Below, piece after piece: positions 21,667 to 33,311 of a stretch of DNA of 64,000 nt. The stretch is from Stomoxys calcitrans (Eukaryota; Arthropoda; Insecta; Diptera; Muscidae). The DNA lies in the NCBI RefSeq assembly GCF_963082655.1, contig NC_081552.1, forward strand, positions 185,178,571 through 185,242,570, in the 5' to 3' direction. Below the pieces are notes generated by a model that was not told where the DNA came from, did not search any database, and was given only the letters and a program-made list of their open reading frames with translations. Each line of letters starts with the position of its first letter. Positions within the stretch are counted from its first letter, which is position 1. The position numbers and the translations under genes are program-made.

Positions 21667-22735
21667 GATCCTTTAGGTTCTTGAACTAGTCAACTTTTAT
21701 GCGTGTTCCAAGTTTTTTTTTTTTTTTTAAATAGTGATTTTATTTCTCTTACGTTTTTGGTTTCCTTTTAAAACATTTTAAATTTCATTGGCTTTGAGCA
21801 GGGGACAAAGTCAATGATAGAAACATGAAAAAATCCATTATATGTATACCTATCATATATTTTAATTTAATTCTTTTGATCTTCCAAAACCATTAAAATG
21901 GAATCATTCAAAATATTAAGACTTTCATTTAAATTTATTTAGCGTGGGTATTGAAAACAAAATCGTCCAGACACATTTGGCCAGCTACAATATATGGAGA
22001 ATAAATAACGTTCTGCGGTATGCCATATGTCAATGCTTTGAACAATTCGCTTAGAAACTGGCCCTATTACAAAATCAATATTTTTCATTTTCAAGAATTT
22101 CAAACTTCTAGGGTCTAAAAGAGATTACTCTAATGAAGTCAATAGTGATATATAATACCGAAATCAGTTCTTTCATTTTTGGCCTTAATTAGATTCCCAT
22201 GTGGTGTGTCTGTGTGTGTGTGTTTGTGTCTGCATTAAATTTTTAGGCAAAGTGACATATAAAACTATAGCTTTTAAACGTTCATTGAACTTTCATTTCA
22301 CTTTCGGTCAATATGGATCTATGCCAATACATAAATATTTAACCATGTCTGTCTGTCTGTCCCCGTTTGCCTGCATGCCTGCCTACATACCCGCCGTCTG
22401 ATCATTTGGCCATGCAACACAGAATTCATACGCTGCTGCTGCATTATTGCCTGCCTTTGGCATGTTTTTGGTGGTGGCAGAGCATATGTGGCAATCAATG
22501 TTTGTACCAGGAAGCAAACTTTAGAAATGTCTAAGAGCGTATTTACAATGCTGACACACTACCAGCACTATGCCAGTCATGTGGCAAAAACAAAGATAGG
22601 GCGCATAGGGACAAAACAAAAACACACATGTCAACATAAAAGTGAATAGAAAAAACAAAAATTAATCAAATACAGATATTAGGCAATTGAGAGAGACAAA
22701 ATTTTATTTCAAAAAATGTTATTTCTATGGAAACT
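21667..22735. other. Unique intron-like DNA, no gene seen
   Basis: Contains short GT and CTGT microsatellite-like runs (22,203-22,230, 22,345-22,362), an 11-12 base poly-T tract at 21,715 and otherwise unique AT-rich DNA. No supported exon. Confidence 0.55.
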
Positions 22736-23698
22736 TTTTTAAAATTTTGTCAAAATTAAGATCCGAACTCGGTTTGTATGGGAGCTAAATCAGGTTATAA
22801 TCCGATTTTGGTTGATGGTCAACCAAAACACTTCAAGCAAAATTTAAGCCAAATCGGATAATAATTGCGCCCTCGGTCGGCTCAAAAAGTCAAGATCCGA
22901 AATCGGTTTATATAGGAGCTGCATCAGGTTATGAACCGATCTTAGCCATAATTGCCACAATTGTTATTGGTCAAAATTCGTGCAAAATTTCAGCCATATA
23001 GGATAATAATTGCGCCCTCTAGCGGCTTAAGAAGTCAAGATCCGAGATCGGATTATATGGGAGCTCTATCAGGTTATAACCGGATTTGAACCATACTTGG
23101 CGCAGTTGTTAGAAGTTAAAACAAAACACTTCATGGTAAACTTCAACCAAATCGGATAATAATTGCGCCCTCTATTGGCTCAAGAAGTCAAGATCCGAAA
23201 TCGGTTTAAATGGGAGCTATATCAGGTTATGAACCGATTTGGACCATACATGGCACAGTTATTGACGCTCAAACCAAAAAACTTTATGCAAAGTTTCAAC
23301 CAAAACGTATAATAATTGTGCCCCCTCTATTGGCTCAAGAAGTCAAGATCCGAAATCGGTTTATATAGGAGCTACATCAGGTTATACGCCGATTTGGACC
23401 ATACTTGGCACAGTTGTTGGAAGTCAAAATGGAACACTTGGAGTAAAATTTCAGCCAAATCGGCCCATTGACAATCCGAACCGACCTACACTAATAAGAA
23501 GTATTTTTCCAAAATTTCTTCGAAAGTTAAGAGTGCTTTCGACAGATAGAAAGACGGGCGGACATGGCAAAATCGACTAAGGATGTCAAGACGATCAATA
23601 ATATATATACTTAGTTGGGTCTCAGATCAATATTTCGATATGTTACAAACGGAATGACGAAATTCGTATACCCCCATCTTATGGTGGATGGTATAAAA
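22736..23698. mobile_element. DINE type I, head-truncated
   Basis: Five units with GGCTCAAGAAGTCAAGATCC at about 22,879, 23,025, 23,177 and 23,330 (about 150 bp apart). These are followed by CCGACCTACACTAATAAGAA, the reversed GTCC block and ATATATATACTTAGTTGGGT. It ends TATGGTGGATGGTATAAAA. The palindromic head is missing at the left. Confidence 0.8.
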
Positions 23699-23699
23699 A

Positions 23700-25815
23700 C
23701 GAAGAAGATTGAAAACGGACCCCTCGTATGCTGCCGACCCTCGCAAACGTTTTAAGTACGATGATTTGCGTATCTGCACCTGGAATGTATCTGCAATCTT
23801 TGTAGAGAGGGCGCAGTATACACACTGGCGGATGTATTGGAGATATATTTGGCTGTAGTTAGTCGGAGACTAAAACACCTTGTCTCTAAGTTTACTCCGG
23901 TGGATGAGAGGCTAGCAACAATCCGCATAAAGGCCCTATTCTTTAACATCAGCCTGAACTGTTTAAAACAAGGGGCGACATACTAATCAGCTCGTTCTTT
24001 AAAATTTTATTTCCATGTAGATAGATATCGCAATACCTACATATGCGGCCTTAACGCATGACCTCATTTTTCGTTTTTGCTGAAAACACTGGAAAGACTG
24101 ATTGACCTGAAGGAGAGAGGAGTATTGACGCCGGAAAACTTCAGTGGGGCACAACGCGCATACCTCAAAGGCAGACAGTTCGGTGGAGACGGCGCTTGAC
24201 GAGATGGTACAGGAGATTGAGTCGTCGCTCCGACAGAAGGAGTACTCTTTGGTTTTCTTCTTCAAAAATGTGAAGATAGGATCGATAAGCGCCGAACTGG
24301 ACCACACGGGAATTCACCCCATAATTTCCCAGTGGATCAATAATACGCTTTATGGCAGGATTAATAATGCGAACCTGGGAGATAGTGCGGTCAGAAGGTG
24401 GGTGACCAGAGAAGCGCCCCAAGGAGTAGTGTTTTCGCAGATTCTATGGAACCTCGCGATTAATGAAATCCTGTTGGATCTCGGTGGGGATGGCACGAGG
24501 ATAATCGCTTATGCGGACGACGTCGTGCTGCTGGTCCGAGGCAGGTTTCTGTCGACGATGAGTAAGACCATGAAAGGATCACTGAGGAGATTGTCACGAT
24601 GGGCTACCAGAAATGGGTTCAGGACCAACCTTAGGAAGACGGTGCTGGTGCTCTTCACGCGTAGATGCAAGATACCAGAGTTCAGACTCCCGTCCCTGGG
24701 CGGGATCACCCTGCGGCTGTCGCAGGAGGCGATGTACCTTGGCATGGTCCTCGATTCAAAACTGTCCTGAAAGAGGAGGACCGAGGAAAGAAGCCGTAAG
24801 GCACTGTTCGCTTTCAACTCCTGCAGGAGGATGTTCGGTAGGAAGTGGAAAGTGCATACGACCATCGGGAGGCCAGTACTGACCTATGGAGCACTGGTAT
24901 GGTGGAAAGCCGTGGGCTCACAGGGATCCGCACCGCAGGCAGGCCTGGAAGCGATGCTGTATATGCAGCCCATTGAGGCCTATATTCGGAACTGCGTCGC
25001 CAAGGTCGCGCTTAGGCTGAGGGAGCTCGGCATGCTGAAAGACGGTGGCAGCCGCAGTTCGATTCTGGGTGTAATGGATGCGGACGGTAAACTGAGGAGG
25101 ATTTTCGACTACCTTGCATCAGTGCCGATTGGGGTGAGAGCATTTGCAATTTGTTTTCCTAGGAGGAATGAATGGAAAGCGAATGCTGTACTTGAGGTGG
25201 ATGAGACCTCGATCTACACCGATGGCTCCAAGATGGAATAAGGGACTGGATTTGGGGTCTACTCTGACGCACTCAATATCGGTATATCTCTCTGAGACAG
25301 CCGGGCGATAGTTCGGTCTTTCAGGCAGAGGTGTGTGCCATTATATTAGCCGCAAGAGAAATTCTGGTATAGGATTTATCGCCATAGGCCGCATGGGAAT
25401 ACCGCACTTTCAGGAGTTGCCTCGAAGAAGATTAGGAGGAGACTATCGAGCAGTTGCTGTGTTCATGTCCGGATCAGCAGAAATGTAGGCTCTCCTTTCT
25501 GAGGAGCAGTTTCATTTGCAATCTGGGTGAACTTGACAATGAGATTTGTTGACGGAACAGGATGGTTTTGACGAGGAGTGCAATAAGCTCAGGCGTAGGT
25601 ACATCCGTGCTTGCGTGGAGATAGGCGATCTTCACCCCCGCTCGAGTTCTCCATTCCTCCTGTTTTTTTTAAATTTTTTTATTCGTGTATAACCTCTAGT
25701 CCGAGATCTCACATCTTCTTTCTCTTCCCTTTCTTTCTAGGGTATCACAATGGGCCAAACTGGCCTCCGAGTGGACTTACTTATGGTGGGCAACCCACTC
25801 AACCTAATCTAAAAT
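23700..25815 (+). mobile_element. Family B (R1/LOA-like) LINE, 5'-truncated, dead
   Basis: Covers part of the region before RT (from about 23,740), RT, the post-RT region, the RNase H start and the 3' UTR. The 3' end GGGTATCACAATGGGCCAAA then CAACCTAATCTAA matches other family B tails. It follows directly after the DINE end at 23,698. It is the most GC-rich and best preserved retroelement in the window. Confidence 0.8.
24144..25450 (+). pseudogene. Family B LINE reverse transcriptase and RNase H start
   Basis: Frame 24,144-24,770 (208 residues): SSVETALDEMVQEIESSL near the start, the finger/palm block REAPQGVVFSQILWNLAINE, catalytic AYADDVVLLVRG intact, and LRKTVLVLFTRR with YLGMVLDSKLS at the end. 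A TGA then stands where related copies have TGG (LSWK). The next frame, 24,831-25,241, continues MFGRKWKVHTTIGRPVLTYG with ALVWWKAVG, has an internal deletion of roughly 35 codons after GSQGSAPQ, and reaches the RNase H start ETSIYTDGSKME before a TAA. The RNase H remainder is broken to about 25,450. In the normal element this protein copies its own RNA at a nicked target. Confidence 0.85.
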
Positions 25816-26320
25816 AACCTTACCATAGAATTTTTTAAAATTTTATTTTCAGTTATTTTTTTCAAATTTTATTTCTAAAGAAAATTTGGGCAACATAAAA
25901 AAATTTTTAAACATTTTTTCCATATTTTTATAGAAAGTTTTTTACAAATTTTATTCGCCTCCCCTTCACAATTTAATCTGACCTAAGGAGTAATTTACAA
26001 GCGTTTAAGAATGTTTTTGATTATCACTGCGAATATAAAGTATAACTCCTTAAATTATGCGTTATATAATCCTAAAAATTATGCTTCATCTCTTAAAATA
26101 TACTTTATAATTCCATTATAAATTCCCTGCATTTTTTAGCGACCCTCGCATTCTAATCCAATGAACAAAACATCTTAGCATTTACCTCTCCTACGCAATT
26201 CCCAACCAATACGTAACCTTCGGATTGTATCACCACCGTTTAAGAAAGATTTTGATTACCATACCGAAATTAAAGTGCACAGCATGGTAGGAAGGCAAGA
26301 GAATTTAGAAAATAACCACT
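25816..26320. other. AT-rich DNA with old internal duplications, no gene
   Basis: Words such as AATGAACAAAACATCTTAGC (26,159) recur at 27,121, and GTTTAAGAATGTTTTTGATT (26,003) resembles GTTTAAGAAAGATTTTGATT (26,240). The area between 25.97 and 27.16 kb therefore holds decayed duplicates of one segment. Confidence 0.6.
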
Positions 26321-26321
26321 A

Positions 26322-27031
26322 AAGGTATGCTTTAGATAGTCCCAAAAATATAATATATGAAATATCTTAAAATATGTTTTAGAACTCTTCTTTTGGCAAC
26401 TATATCCAAATCTGAACCGATCTGAACCATATAGGACACGGATATCGAAACGCCTAGCGTAAGTAACTGTGTCAAATTTCAGCGAAATCGGATAATAAAT
26501 GCGTCTTTTATGGGGCCAAGACCTTAAATCGAGAGATCGGTCTATATGGCAGCTATATCCAATACCGAACCGATCTATGCCAAATTGAAGTAGGATATTG
26601 GTCGGCCTAACACAACTCGCTGTCAAAATCTGGAATGATCTGGGCTATCTTCAAGAAGGATATCAAAAGGCCTAACACAACTCACTGTACTGAATTGCAG
26701 CGAATTTGGACAAAGCATGCGCCTTTAATGGACCCAAGACCTTAAATCGGGAACTTGGACTATATAGAAGATATATCCAAATCTGGACCTATCTGAGCAA
26801 AACTGAAAAAGGATGTCGGGTGGCCTAGCACAACTCACGGATAATAAATGAGGCTTTTATGGGCCTAAGACCTTTAATCGGCAGATCGGTCTATATGGGG
26901 GCTATATCAAGATATAGTCCGATATAGCCCATCTTCTAACCTAACCTACCTATGGCCAAATAAAAAGTATGATTTAGATAATCCCAATAATATGCTTTAT
27001 AAAATATCTTAAAATATGTTTTAGAACTCCC
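26322..27031. repeat. Direct repeats of ~65-70 bp flanking a DINE fragment
   Basis: 26,322-26,392 (TATGCTTTAGATAGTCCCAA ... CTTAAAATATGTTTTAGAAC) and 26,967-27,031 (TATGATTTAGATAATCCCAA ... the same end) are clearly homologous and bracket the DINE piece. A third, weaker version lies near 26,050-26,115. The repeats are far too long to be a target duplication of a DINE. Confidence 0.65.
26393..26966. mobile_element. DINE type II fragment
   Basis: Four units with GAGATCGGTCTATATGGCAG and CAACTCACTGT themes. It ends in the block GGGGGCTATATCAAGATATA with GTCCGATATAGCCCATCTTC, which in full type II copies precedes the terminal region. Both termini are missing. Confidence 0.75.
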
Positions 27032-28138
27032 CAAAAGTATGCAATGTTATTATATTGATACGTATAAAAAATAATTAAAATTGATTTTTCCTTAATTCCT
27101 TAGCAAACCACGCACTCTAGTCGAATGAACAAAACATCTTAGCATTCTTTTATGAATATCAATTGTTTGTAGTCTGTCATTTCTGTTTTGGCCATTGTTG
27201 GTTAACATGCCACCAGAGAACCAATTGCTGCAATTAAGTCACTATGTTTTTTTTTTTTTTTCGATAACAAAAATATCCACATTGCGAATATTCCCAAAAT
27301 AGATTCAACAAAACTGTCTATTGAGAGATGACATGGAATACGGCAGCGATGACGACAAAAACTGCAATGTCGTGCAAGTGAAAAAGTCGAGGAAATGAGT
27401 GATAGGCGAACTCCAATGGCAGTGTATGTTGGGTATTTTTGGCTCGGACAGTCTCTAAATGGTTGACTGTCCGTCCGTCGCTCTTGCTGGTGTTGATGAC
27501 CCATTCAACTTTTGACCCGCTTTTTTTCTTGGCTAATGGGGCAGGAAATGTTTTAGTTTAGTATTTTTGCCAAAAACAATATTTTTTCTATAATTTTATA
27601 AAAAGTAATACAAAAAAAAAACTAATTGCAATGCCTTGTATATGCATTTTCATTTTTTTCTTTGTATTTTTTGTGCAAAATTGTATGGCAAATTAAGTTT
27701 TGTAAACAAGAATGTAATTCTTTGTAGTATGGACACACAAATATGCCACAAGAAGATGGACTATTAATTTTCGAAAATTTGTTAAAATAAATGGGAAAAA
27801 ATTTGCTTTTCCTCTTCTATGTATCTGTGTGTACGACGCATCTGGTTTGATTTAGCCGTATTGACGTCAAACGATTTCATTTAGAAAAGTTGTGCGGTAA
27901 AACGCAATAATAATTTAGAATATTGAGGCAAAAAAGGAAAAAATCATTTTCGTTTCAAAATCTGGTTTTATGGGCTTTGTATATGGTTCAATAGGTCTTT
28001 GTGTAAACACAAACAAGAAAAGGATAAAACCGGCAGTACAAAAACATTAAGATTTTATAAATACAAAGAAAAGAAAATTCTAACATGTAAAAATTTGATT
28101 TTCAATGAAACTTTTCAAAATAAAAAAAAATAAAAAAA
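27032..28138. other. Unique intron-like DNA, no gene seen
   Basis: Poly-T tract of 17 bases at 27,246-27,263, several A-rich runs, no transposon motifs. The 100-codon minus-strand frame at 27,202-27,504 has no family motif, and no splice signals that I could defend border it. Confidence 0.5.
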
Positions 28139-28139
28139 A

Positions 28140-29293
28140 AACAAGTTAAAAGGCACTCAGTTCGGTTGGGCTGAATTTTGGATACCCACCACTTCGGGTA
28201 TATATGTCAACCACACATTTCGTAACAATCCTGTGAAAAATGCATTATTTATGCACCCACAGCAGCTATATCCAAATATGGTCTGATTTGGACCAAATAC
28301 GGCACGGACATTGAGAGGTGTAATAAATAAAAGTCACTGTTGAATTTTGGTCTTTTTGGCAGCTATATCCAAATCTGGACCGATCTAAATCATATAGGAC
28401 ACGGATGTCGAAAAAACTAACACAAGTAACTACTGTGTCAAATTTCAGCGAAATTGGATAATAAATGCGCCTTTTATGGGGCCAAAACCTTAAATCAAGA
28501 GATCGGTCTATATGGCAACTATATCCAATGCTGGACCGATCTGGATCAAATTGAAGTAGGATGTTGAGTGGCCTAACACAACTCACTGTCCCAAAATTCA
28601 GCAAAATCTAACATAAAAAATGCGCCTATCATAGGCCCAAGACCTTAAATCGCTAGATCGGACTATATGGCAGCTTTATACCAATCTGGATTGATCTGGG
28701 CTATTTTTAAGAAGGATGTCAAGAGGCCTAACACTACTCACTGTTCTAAATTTCAGCGAAATCGCACAAAGCATGCACCTTTTATGGACCCAGGACCTTA
28801 AATCGGGAACTCGAACTATATAGCAGCTATATTCAAATCTGGACCAATCTGGGCCAAACTGAAGAAGGATGTCAAGTGGCCTAGCACAACTCACTGTCTC
28901 AAATTTCAGCAAAATCGGTTAATAAATGTGGTTTTTATGGGCCTAAGACCTTTAATCGGCAGATCGGTCTATATGGGGGCTACATCAAGATATAGTCCGA
29001 TATAGCCCATCTTATAACTGAATCTGCCTATGGACAAATATATAATCTGGGCAAAGTTTTGGCCTAGTATCTCTATCTTGAGATACTGTAGCGTGATTTC
29101 AACAGACAGACGGGCCACTCAATGTCCGTGCCTAATTTGATCCAAATTGGACCATATTTTGATATAGCTGCAAAAGGTGCACAAATTATGCATTTATCAC
29201 CAGATTATGACGATACGTGGTTTACATAAATACCCGAGGGGGTGGGTATCCAAAGTTCGGCCCGGCTGAATGTAATGCCTTTTTACTCATTTA
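28140..29293. mobile_element. DINE type II with head-like sequence at both ends (inverted)
   Basis: The left end AACAAGTTAAAAGGCACTCA with TTTTGGATACCCACCACTTC matches, inverted, the right end GGGGGTGGGTATCCAAAG ... CTTTTTACTCATTT. The inverted arms extend about 85-95 bp (28,141-28,230 and 29,195-29,293). Between them are five type II units and the GATATAGTCCGATATAGCCC block. A normal type II copy ends instead in TTCGGTGGTGGGTATAAAA. Confidence 0.75.
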
Positions 29294-29303
29294 CACAAAT
29301 TTT

Positions 29304-29679
29304 TATACCCTACACCACTACTGTGGTACAGGGTATTATAACTTAGTGCATTTGTTTATATCGACTCAGAATCACTTTCTAATTCGATTTAGCTATGTCC
29401 GTCTGTCTGGCCGTCTGTCCATGTTAATTAGTGTACAAAGTACAGGTCGCAGTTTTCATCCGATCGTCTTCAAATTTGGTATAGGCATGTATTTCGGCCA
29501 AGAGACGAAGTCTATTGAAATTGGAGAAAATCGGTTCAGATATGGATATAGCTCCCATATATATATTCGTCCGATTTACAATAATATTGCAATAAAATGT
29601 TAATTCGTAGGAAGACTTTTCTCTTGACTCTCAACATAACTGGTGAATTTCATGAAAATCGGTTCAGATTTTGATATAG

Positions 29680-29725
<46 letters not shown>

Positions 29726-30045
29726 TATATTTATATATTGCCCGATTTTAACTTCTAGAGTCACAGCAAGTACATTTATTGACCAATCCTGCCAAAATTT
29801 TGCACAACGACTTTCTCGTCGACTACCACTTTATCTGAGAAGTTTGTTCGAAATCGGTTCAGATTTGGATATAGCTCCCATATATATGTTCGTCCGATTT
29901 TGAAAAATATTGCAATAAAGTGCTAATTTGTTAACCGATTCTCGTAATTTGGCAGGAAGGGGTTTCTTATGACTCTCGACATTACTGGTGAATTTTATAG
30001 AAATCAGCCTAGAATTAAATAAAGAATTTTTAAGGGTAGGGGTGT
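29304..30045. mobile_element. DINE type III-like repeat
   Basis: Start TTTTATACCCTACACCACTA then TACAGGGTATTATAACTTAG and GTCCGTCTGTCTGGCCGTCT. It has two to three units with AATCGGTTCAGATTTGGATA, TAGCTCCCATATATATGTTC, GTCCGATTTT. A TA microsatellite (29,682-29,735) interrupts one unit. The end is diffuse near 30,045. No coding capacity. Confidence 0.65.
29682..29735. repeat. (TA)n microsatellite
   Basis: About 20 consecutive TA dinucleotides with one C interruption at the 3' side, arising from the CATATATATAT motif of the surrounding unit. Confidence 0.95.
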
Positions 30046-30292
30046 TCCCCCAGGCACTTGACCTGATTTTTATACCCACCACCACAGGATGAGCGTATAC
30101 TAATCTAGTCATTCCGTTTGTAACACCTCGAAATATTGATCTAGGACCCCATAAAGCATATATATTCTTGATCGTTTCTACATTCTGAGTCGAACTTGCC
30201 ATGTCCGTCCGCCCGTTCGTCTGTCGAAATCACGATAGTGGTCGAACGCGTAAAGCTAGCCACTTGAAATTTTCCACAGACACTTAATATTG

Positions 30293-31167
30293 CAGTCTAA
30301 AACAGATCTCAACCCAGGGACTGAGAATTGTTTTAGACTGCCTGACCATAATACGGTCCTGCAGGCGGAGTTAAGGGCGTTCACGGAATTCGTGATGTGG
30401 TGTGTTGCTAACGCGAGGACGTCGAGTGTGAACATCTTTACCGACAGTAAAATTGCCAGAAGGGCAATAATAACCGTGACGGTAAGATCACGAACAGTCT
30501 TGCAGTGTTGGAAGGAGATTAACGCCTTCTCTGAGGATGGCAAAATCCACATCTTTTGGATGCGGGCCAAAACGGAGTTAGGAGAAATTAGAGGGCAGGC
30601 GATTTCGCGGTGAAGGCCAAAGGACTGCTGTCGATAAAGTTAAGGGAGTGGGCGACGGATGCGAATGCAACATTGTGGAACAGGTAAACGATCGATAGGA
30701 CGGCGGGGATCCAGATGGGGGAACCAGATCGTGAGAAGACGAGGCTATTACTGAAAGGAAGCAAGAAGGAGGTCAGTATAGCTATTGGAATCATAACGGG
30801 ACACATAGGAATACGAGCTCACTTATGTAAAATCGATGCGGCAAGTGATAGCATGTGTTGGACATGCGGGGAAGGTGATGAGACGTTGGAGCATTTCCTT
30901 TGTCATTGCCCGGCTTTCGCGTCTAACAGATACCGGCACTTAGGTGGAGATACAATACCAGACATGAACCAACTTAGGGGAGTGGTATTGAAAATAGCTA
31001 AGAATTTTGTAAGTAGCACGGAATTCCTAATTTAAAATTTTCTTTTTAGAGCTTACTTTATAATTTTAGAGCGCACAACAAGCCGATTACTGGCTGAGGT
31101 GTATGTCCATAGTGGCATGGGGCGGATTAATATCTGCACCCTCTTTTCAACCTAACCTAACCTAACC
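30293..31167 (+). mobile_element. Family A LINE, 5'-truncated, with 8 bp target duplication
   Basis: TAATATTG occurs at 30,285-30,292 and again at 31,168-31,175, and the DINE sequence is continuous once the insert and one copy are removed. The insert has RNase H codons in the frame of 30,290-30,613 (FRLPDHNTVLQAELRAF, NIFTDSKIARRAI) and a break near 30,570-30,715. The C-terminal frame 30,715-31,035 has GSKKEVSIAIGIITGHIGIR and CWTCGEGDETLEHFLCHCPA. The 3' UTR is about 130 bp, with a tail of CCTAA repeats (AACCTAACCTAACCTAACC). Truncation and variable tail are typical of target-primed reverse transcription. Confidence 0.9.
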
Positions 31168-31735
31168 TAATATTGATGTAGGTCGTTGGGGATTGCAAAT
31201 GGGTCATATCGGTTCAGATTTGGATATAGCTCCCATATAAACCGATCTTCAGATTTGACTTCTTGAGCGCCTGGAAACCGCAATTTTTGTTCGATTTGGC
31301 TGACCTTTTGTAAGTGGTGTTTTGTTACGACTTCCAACAACTGTGCCAAGTGCGGTCCAAATCGGTCAAGAAGCTGATATAGCTCCCATATAAACCGAAC
31401 TCCCGATTTGATTTTTTAGGCTCATGGAAGGCTCAATTTGCAACCGATTTGGCTGAAAGTTTACACATAGTGTTGTTTTATGACTTCCATCAACTATGGC
31501 AAATACGGTCTAAATCGGTCTATAACCTCATATAGCTGTGAGCATTCCAAAACTATGTGGCCTAATCTAGACTTGAGAGAGACTTAATGGAGGCCACCGT
31601 AGCGCAGAGATTAGCATGTGCGCCTATAACGCTGAACGCATGGATTCGAATCCTGGCGGGAACACCAGAAAAAATCTTCAGCGCTGTCATCCCCTTCTAA
31701 CGCTGGCGACATTTGTGAGCGTCTTTATCAAGTAA

Positions 31736-32785
31736 AAAAATATTTTGTCACTCTGATTGAGGTATCTTCAAAACATGCATTCTGAACGCGTCAACCACTT
31801 TTTCAGGTATCGAATAACGTTGACCTCTCATTTTATTTTTTACGTACGGGAATAAAAATAAGTCATTCGGTGCCAAGTCGGGAATGTACGGTAGATAACT
31901 CACCAAATCGATATTTTGAGTGCTCAAAAATGCAGTTGTTTGAGCCGATGTGTGAGAGCTTGCATTGTCGTGGTGAAGAGTGATCTGTCTACGCCGGTTG
32001 GTCTTCCTGATTTCGTGGAAGACAACAGGCAAACAAATGGCTGTGTACCACTGATAGTTGACGGTTCTGTGTTGTTCTAGTGGTACGATTGCGACATGTC
32101 CAGTTTTTCCGAAAAAACAGGCGATCATTTGCTTGGAAGTGCTTCGTGAGCGAGCAACTTTTGTTGGATTTGGTTCATCTTGAAACATCCAAACAGTCGA
32201 CTGCTGTTGACTTTTGGGCTCATACGCGTAAATCTACGATTCATCACCTGTCAATCGTATTTTTGGAGCATTTCTTTCGACACGAGCCTTTTTTGACAAT
32301 TTGTCAATCGCTCGAACAATTTTTTTCAAATGTTCATGCTATATTGAATTTATGCGGGACCCACTAATGACTAAGGTTGTCTCAATCTCACGATAGGTAA
32401 CATGAAGATCTTGCAAATTAGTTGGCGCACAGCATCAATGGTTTTTGGAGCAACAAATTTTGGACGACCTTCACGACATTTGTCTTGGAGTAAACTACAA
32501 CCTTGGTTGAATTCACCATACCATCGATAAACACTGGTCTTTGATGGAGCATTTCTGAGTTAATCCACGACGAAAGTTCTAAACAATAATCGCGCGAAAA
32601 TATTCACGATTTAATTCCATTTTTTGGGGGATGAATCTTTTAAGTTACTGTAAATAACACAAATAGCGCTCGTATGTCAAAACGTTCTGAGTACGTATAA
32701 CCTCAAAAATGTCAAGCTTTACTATAGAACTGTCAGTTGGCAGATTGCGACACAAAGGTTGTCAAATCCCGAAATTTGGCAACCC
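31736..32785 (-). mobile_element. Mariner-family element, minus strand, truncated at its 3' end
   Basis: The 5' side at the right has GGGTTGCCAAATTTCGGGAT as a likely terminal repeat (32,767-32,785). The coding region starts near 32,620 and runs left to about 31,748. The matching right-hand repeat and the last ~25 codons of the transposase are missing on the left, where the sequence becomes AAAAAATATTTTG. It belongs to a different mariner subfamily from the copy at 57.6 kb. Confidence 0.75.
31748..32620 (-). pseudogene. Mariner transposase pseudogene
   Basis: The longest intact piece (31,748-32,188, 146 residues) contains MFQDEPNPTKVARSRSTSKQ, HHDNASSHTSAQTTAFLS (second catalytic D) and YLPYIPDLAPNDLFLFP (third catalytic position, D of NDLF). 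Just upstream, TGDES then a TAG in place of W marks the first catalytic D. Further upstream, ELNREYFRAII, stop, and NQGCSLLQDKCREGRPK-like codons belong to the N-terminal DNA-binding part, with several stops and frameshifts. Confidence 0.85.
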
Positions 32786-32895
32786 TCCTCGCAGAAAGTT
32801 GGCCCCCTATCATTGAGCTTGAACTTAAATCGGACAGCATTCATTGATATGTGAGAAGTTTGCCACAGTTCCTTAATGGAATGTTCATGGGCAAA

Positions 32896-33311
32896 TTTGC
32901 ATTCTCGCCTTGAAGAGGTCTACCGCTTTGGTATCACTGGCCAGAAATGACGTCTCAGTCATTGCATCCGTCATGACAGGCCACTGTCTGATGGGAAAAC
33001 ATGCTGACAGACTGAAGATTGCAAGTAACGACTTTTGCCCATGCTGTGAGGACGTCGAGGAAGAAGAGACTATAAATCATCTGTTGTGTATGTGTCCCGC
33101 ACTGGCAGTCAGATGGAGTTCCACTTTAGGTTCTCATTTCTTTGAGAACTTGTCTGATTTAGCGGATGTGAATATTCGCAAGTTGTTAGGCTTTTTAAAG
33201 CGATCTGGATGGTTCAGCGGTAGAAACTAGAAGATATCTTCATTCTCCTGTTCCTGTGGTATCACAATGGACGAAAAAAAATGACAGCCTGCTACATAAA
33301 CCTAACCTAAC
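32896..33311 (+). pseudogene. Family B LINE C-terminal region with 3' tail
   Basis: Frame 32,910-33,230 (106 residues): VSVIASVMTGHCLMGKHADR, then the cysteine-histidine motif FCPCCEDVEEEETINHLLCM, then SDLADVNIRKLLGFLKRSGW and the natural-looking end FSGRN stop. The 3' UTR is short, with TGTGGTATCACAATGGACGA, and the tail is CATAAACCTAACCTAAC. After it the DINE resumes, so this is a severely 5'-truncated insertion. The C-terminal motif is probably an RNA/DNA-binding knuckle. Confidence 0.85.

Larger units (their letters stand above)
31588..32895 (+). mobile_element. tRNA-derived SINE, family 1, split by a mariner
   Basis: Head GGAGGCCACCGTAGCGCAGA: box A from 31,600 (TAGCGCAGAGATTAGCATG), box B GGATTCGAATCC at 31,642-31,653. 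The body reaches GACATTTGTGAG at 31,720. The remaining body (CCCCCTATCATTGAGCTTGA ... TGGAATGTTCATGGGCAAAT) lies at 32,800-32,895, after the mariner. Some 70 bp expected between the two parts are absent. Confidence 0.75.

Noticed and set aside
24509..24865. 118-codon minus-strand frame opposite the family B RT
   Set aside because: Antisense to a clear RT sense frame with YADD. No motif of its own.
31150..31170. Telomeric DNA (CCTAA repeat)
   Set aside because: Only about four units, at the 3' end of a truncated LINE and inside an 8 bp target duplication. It is a retrotransposon tail.
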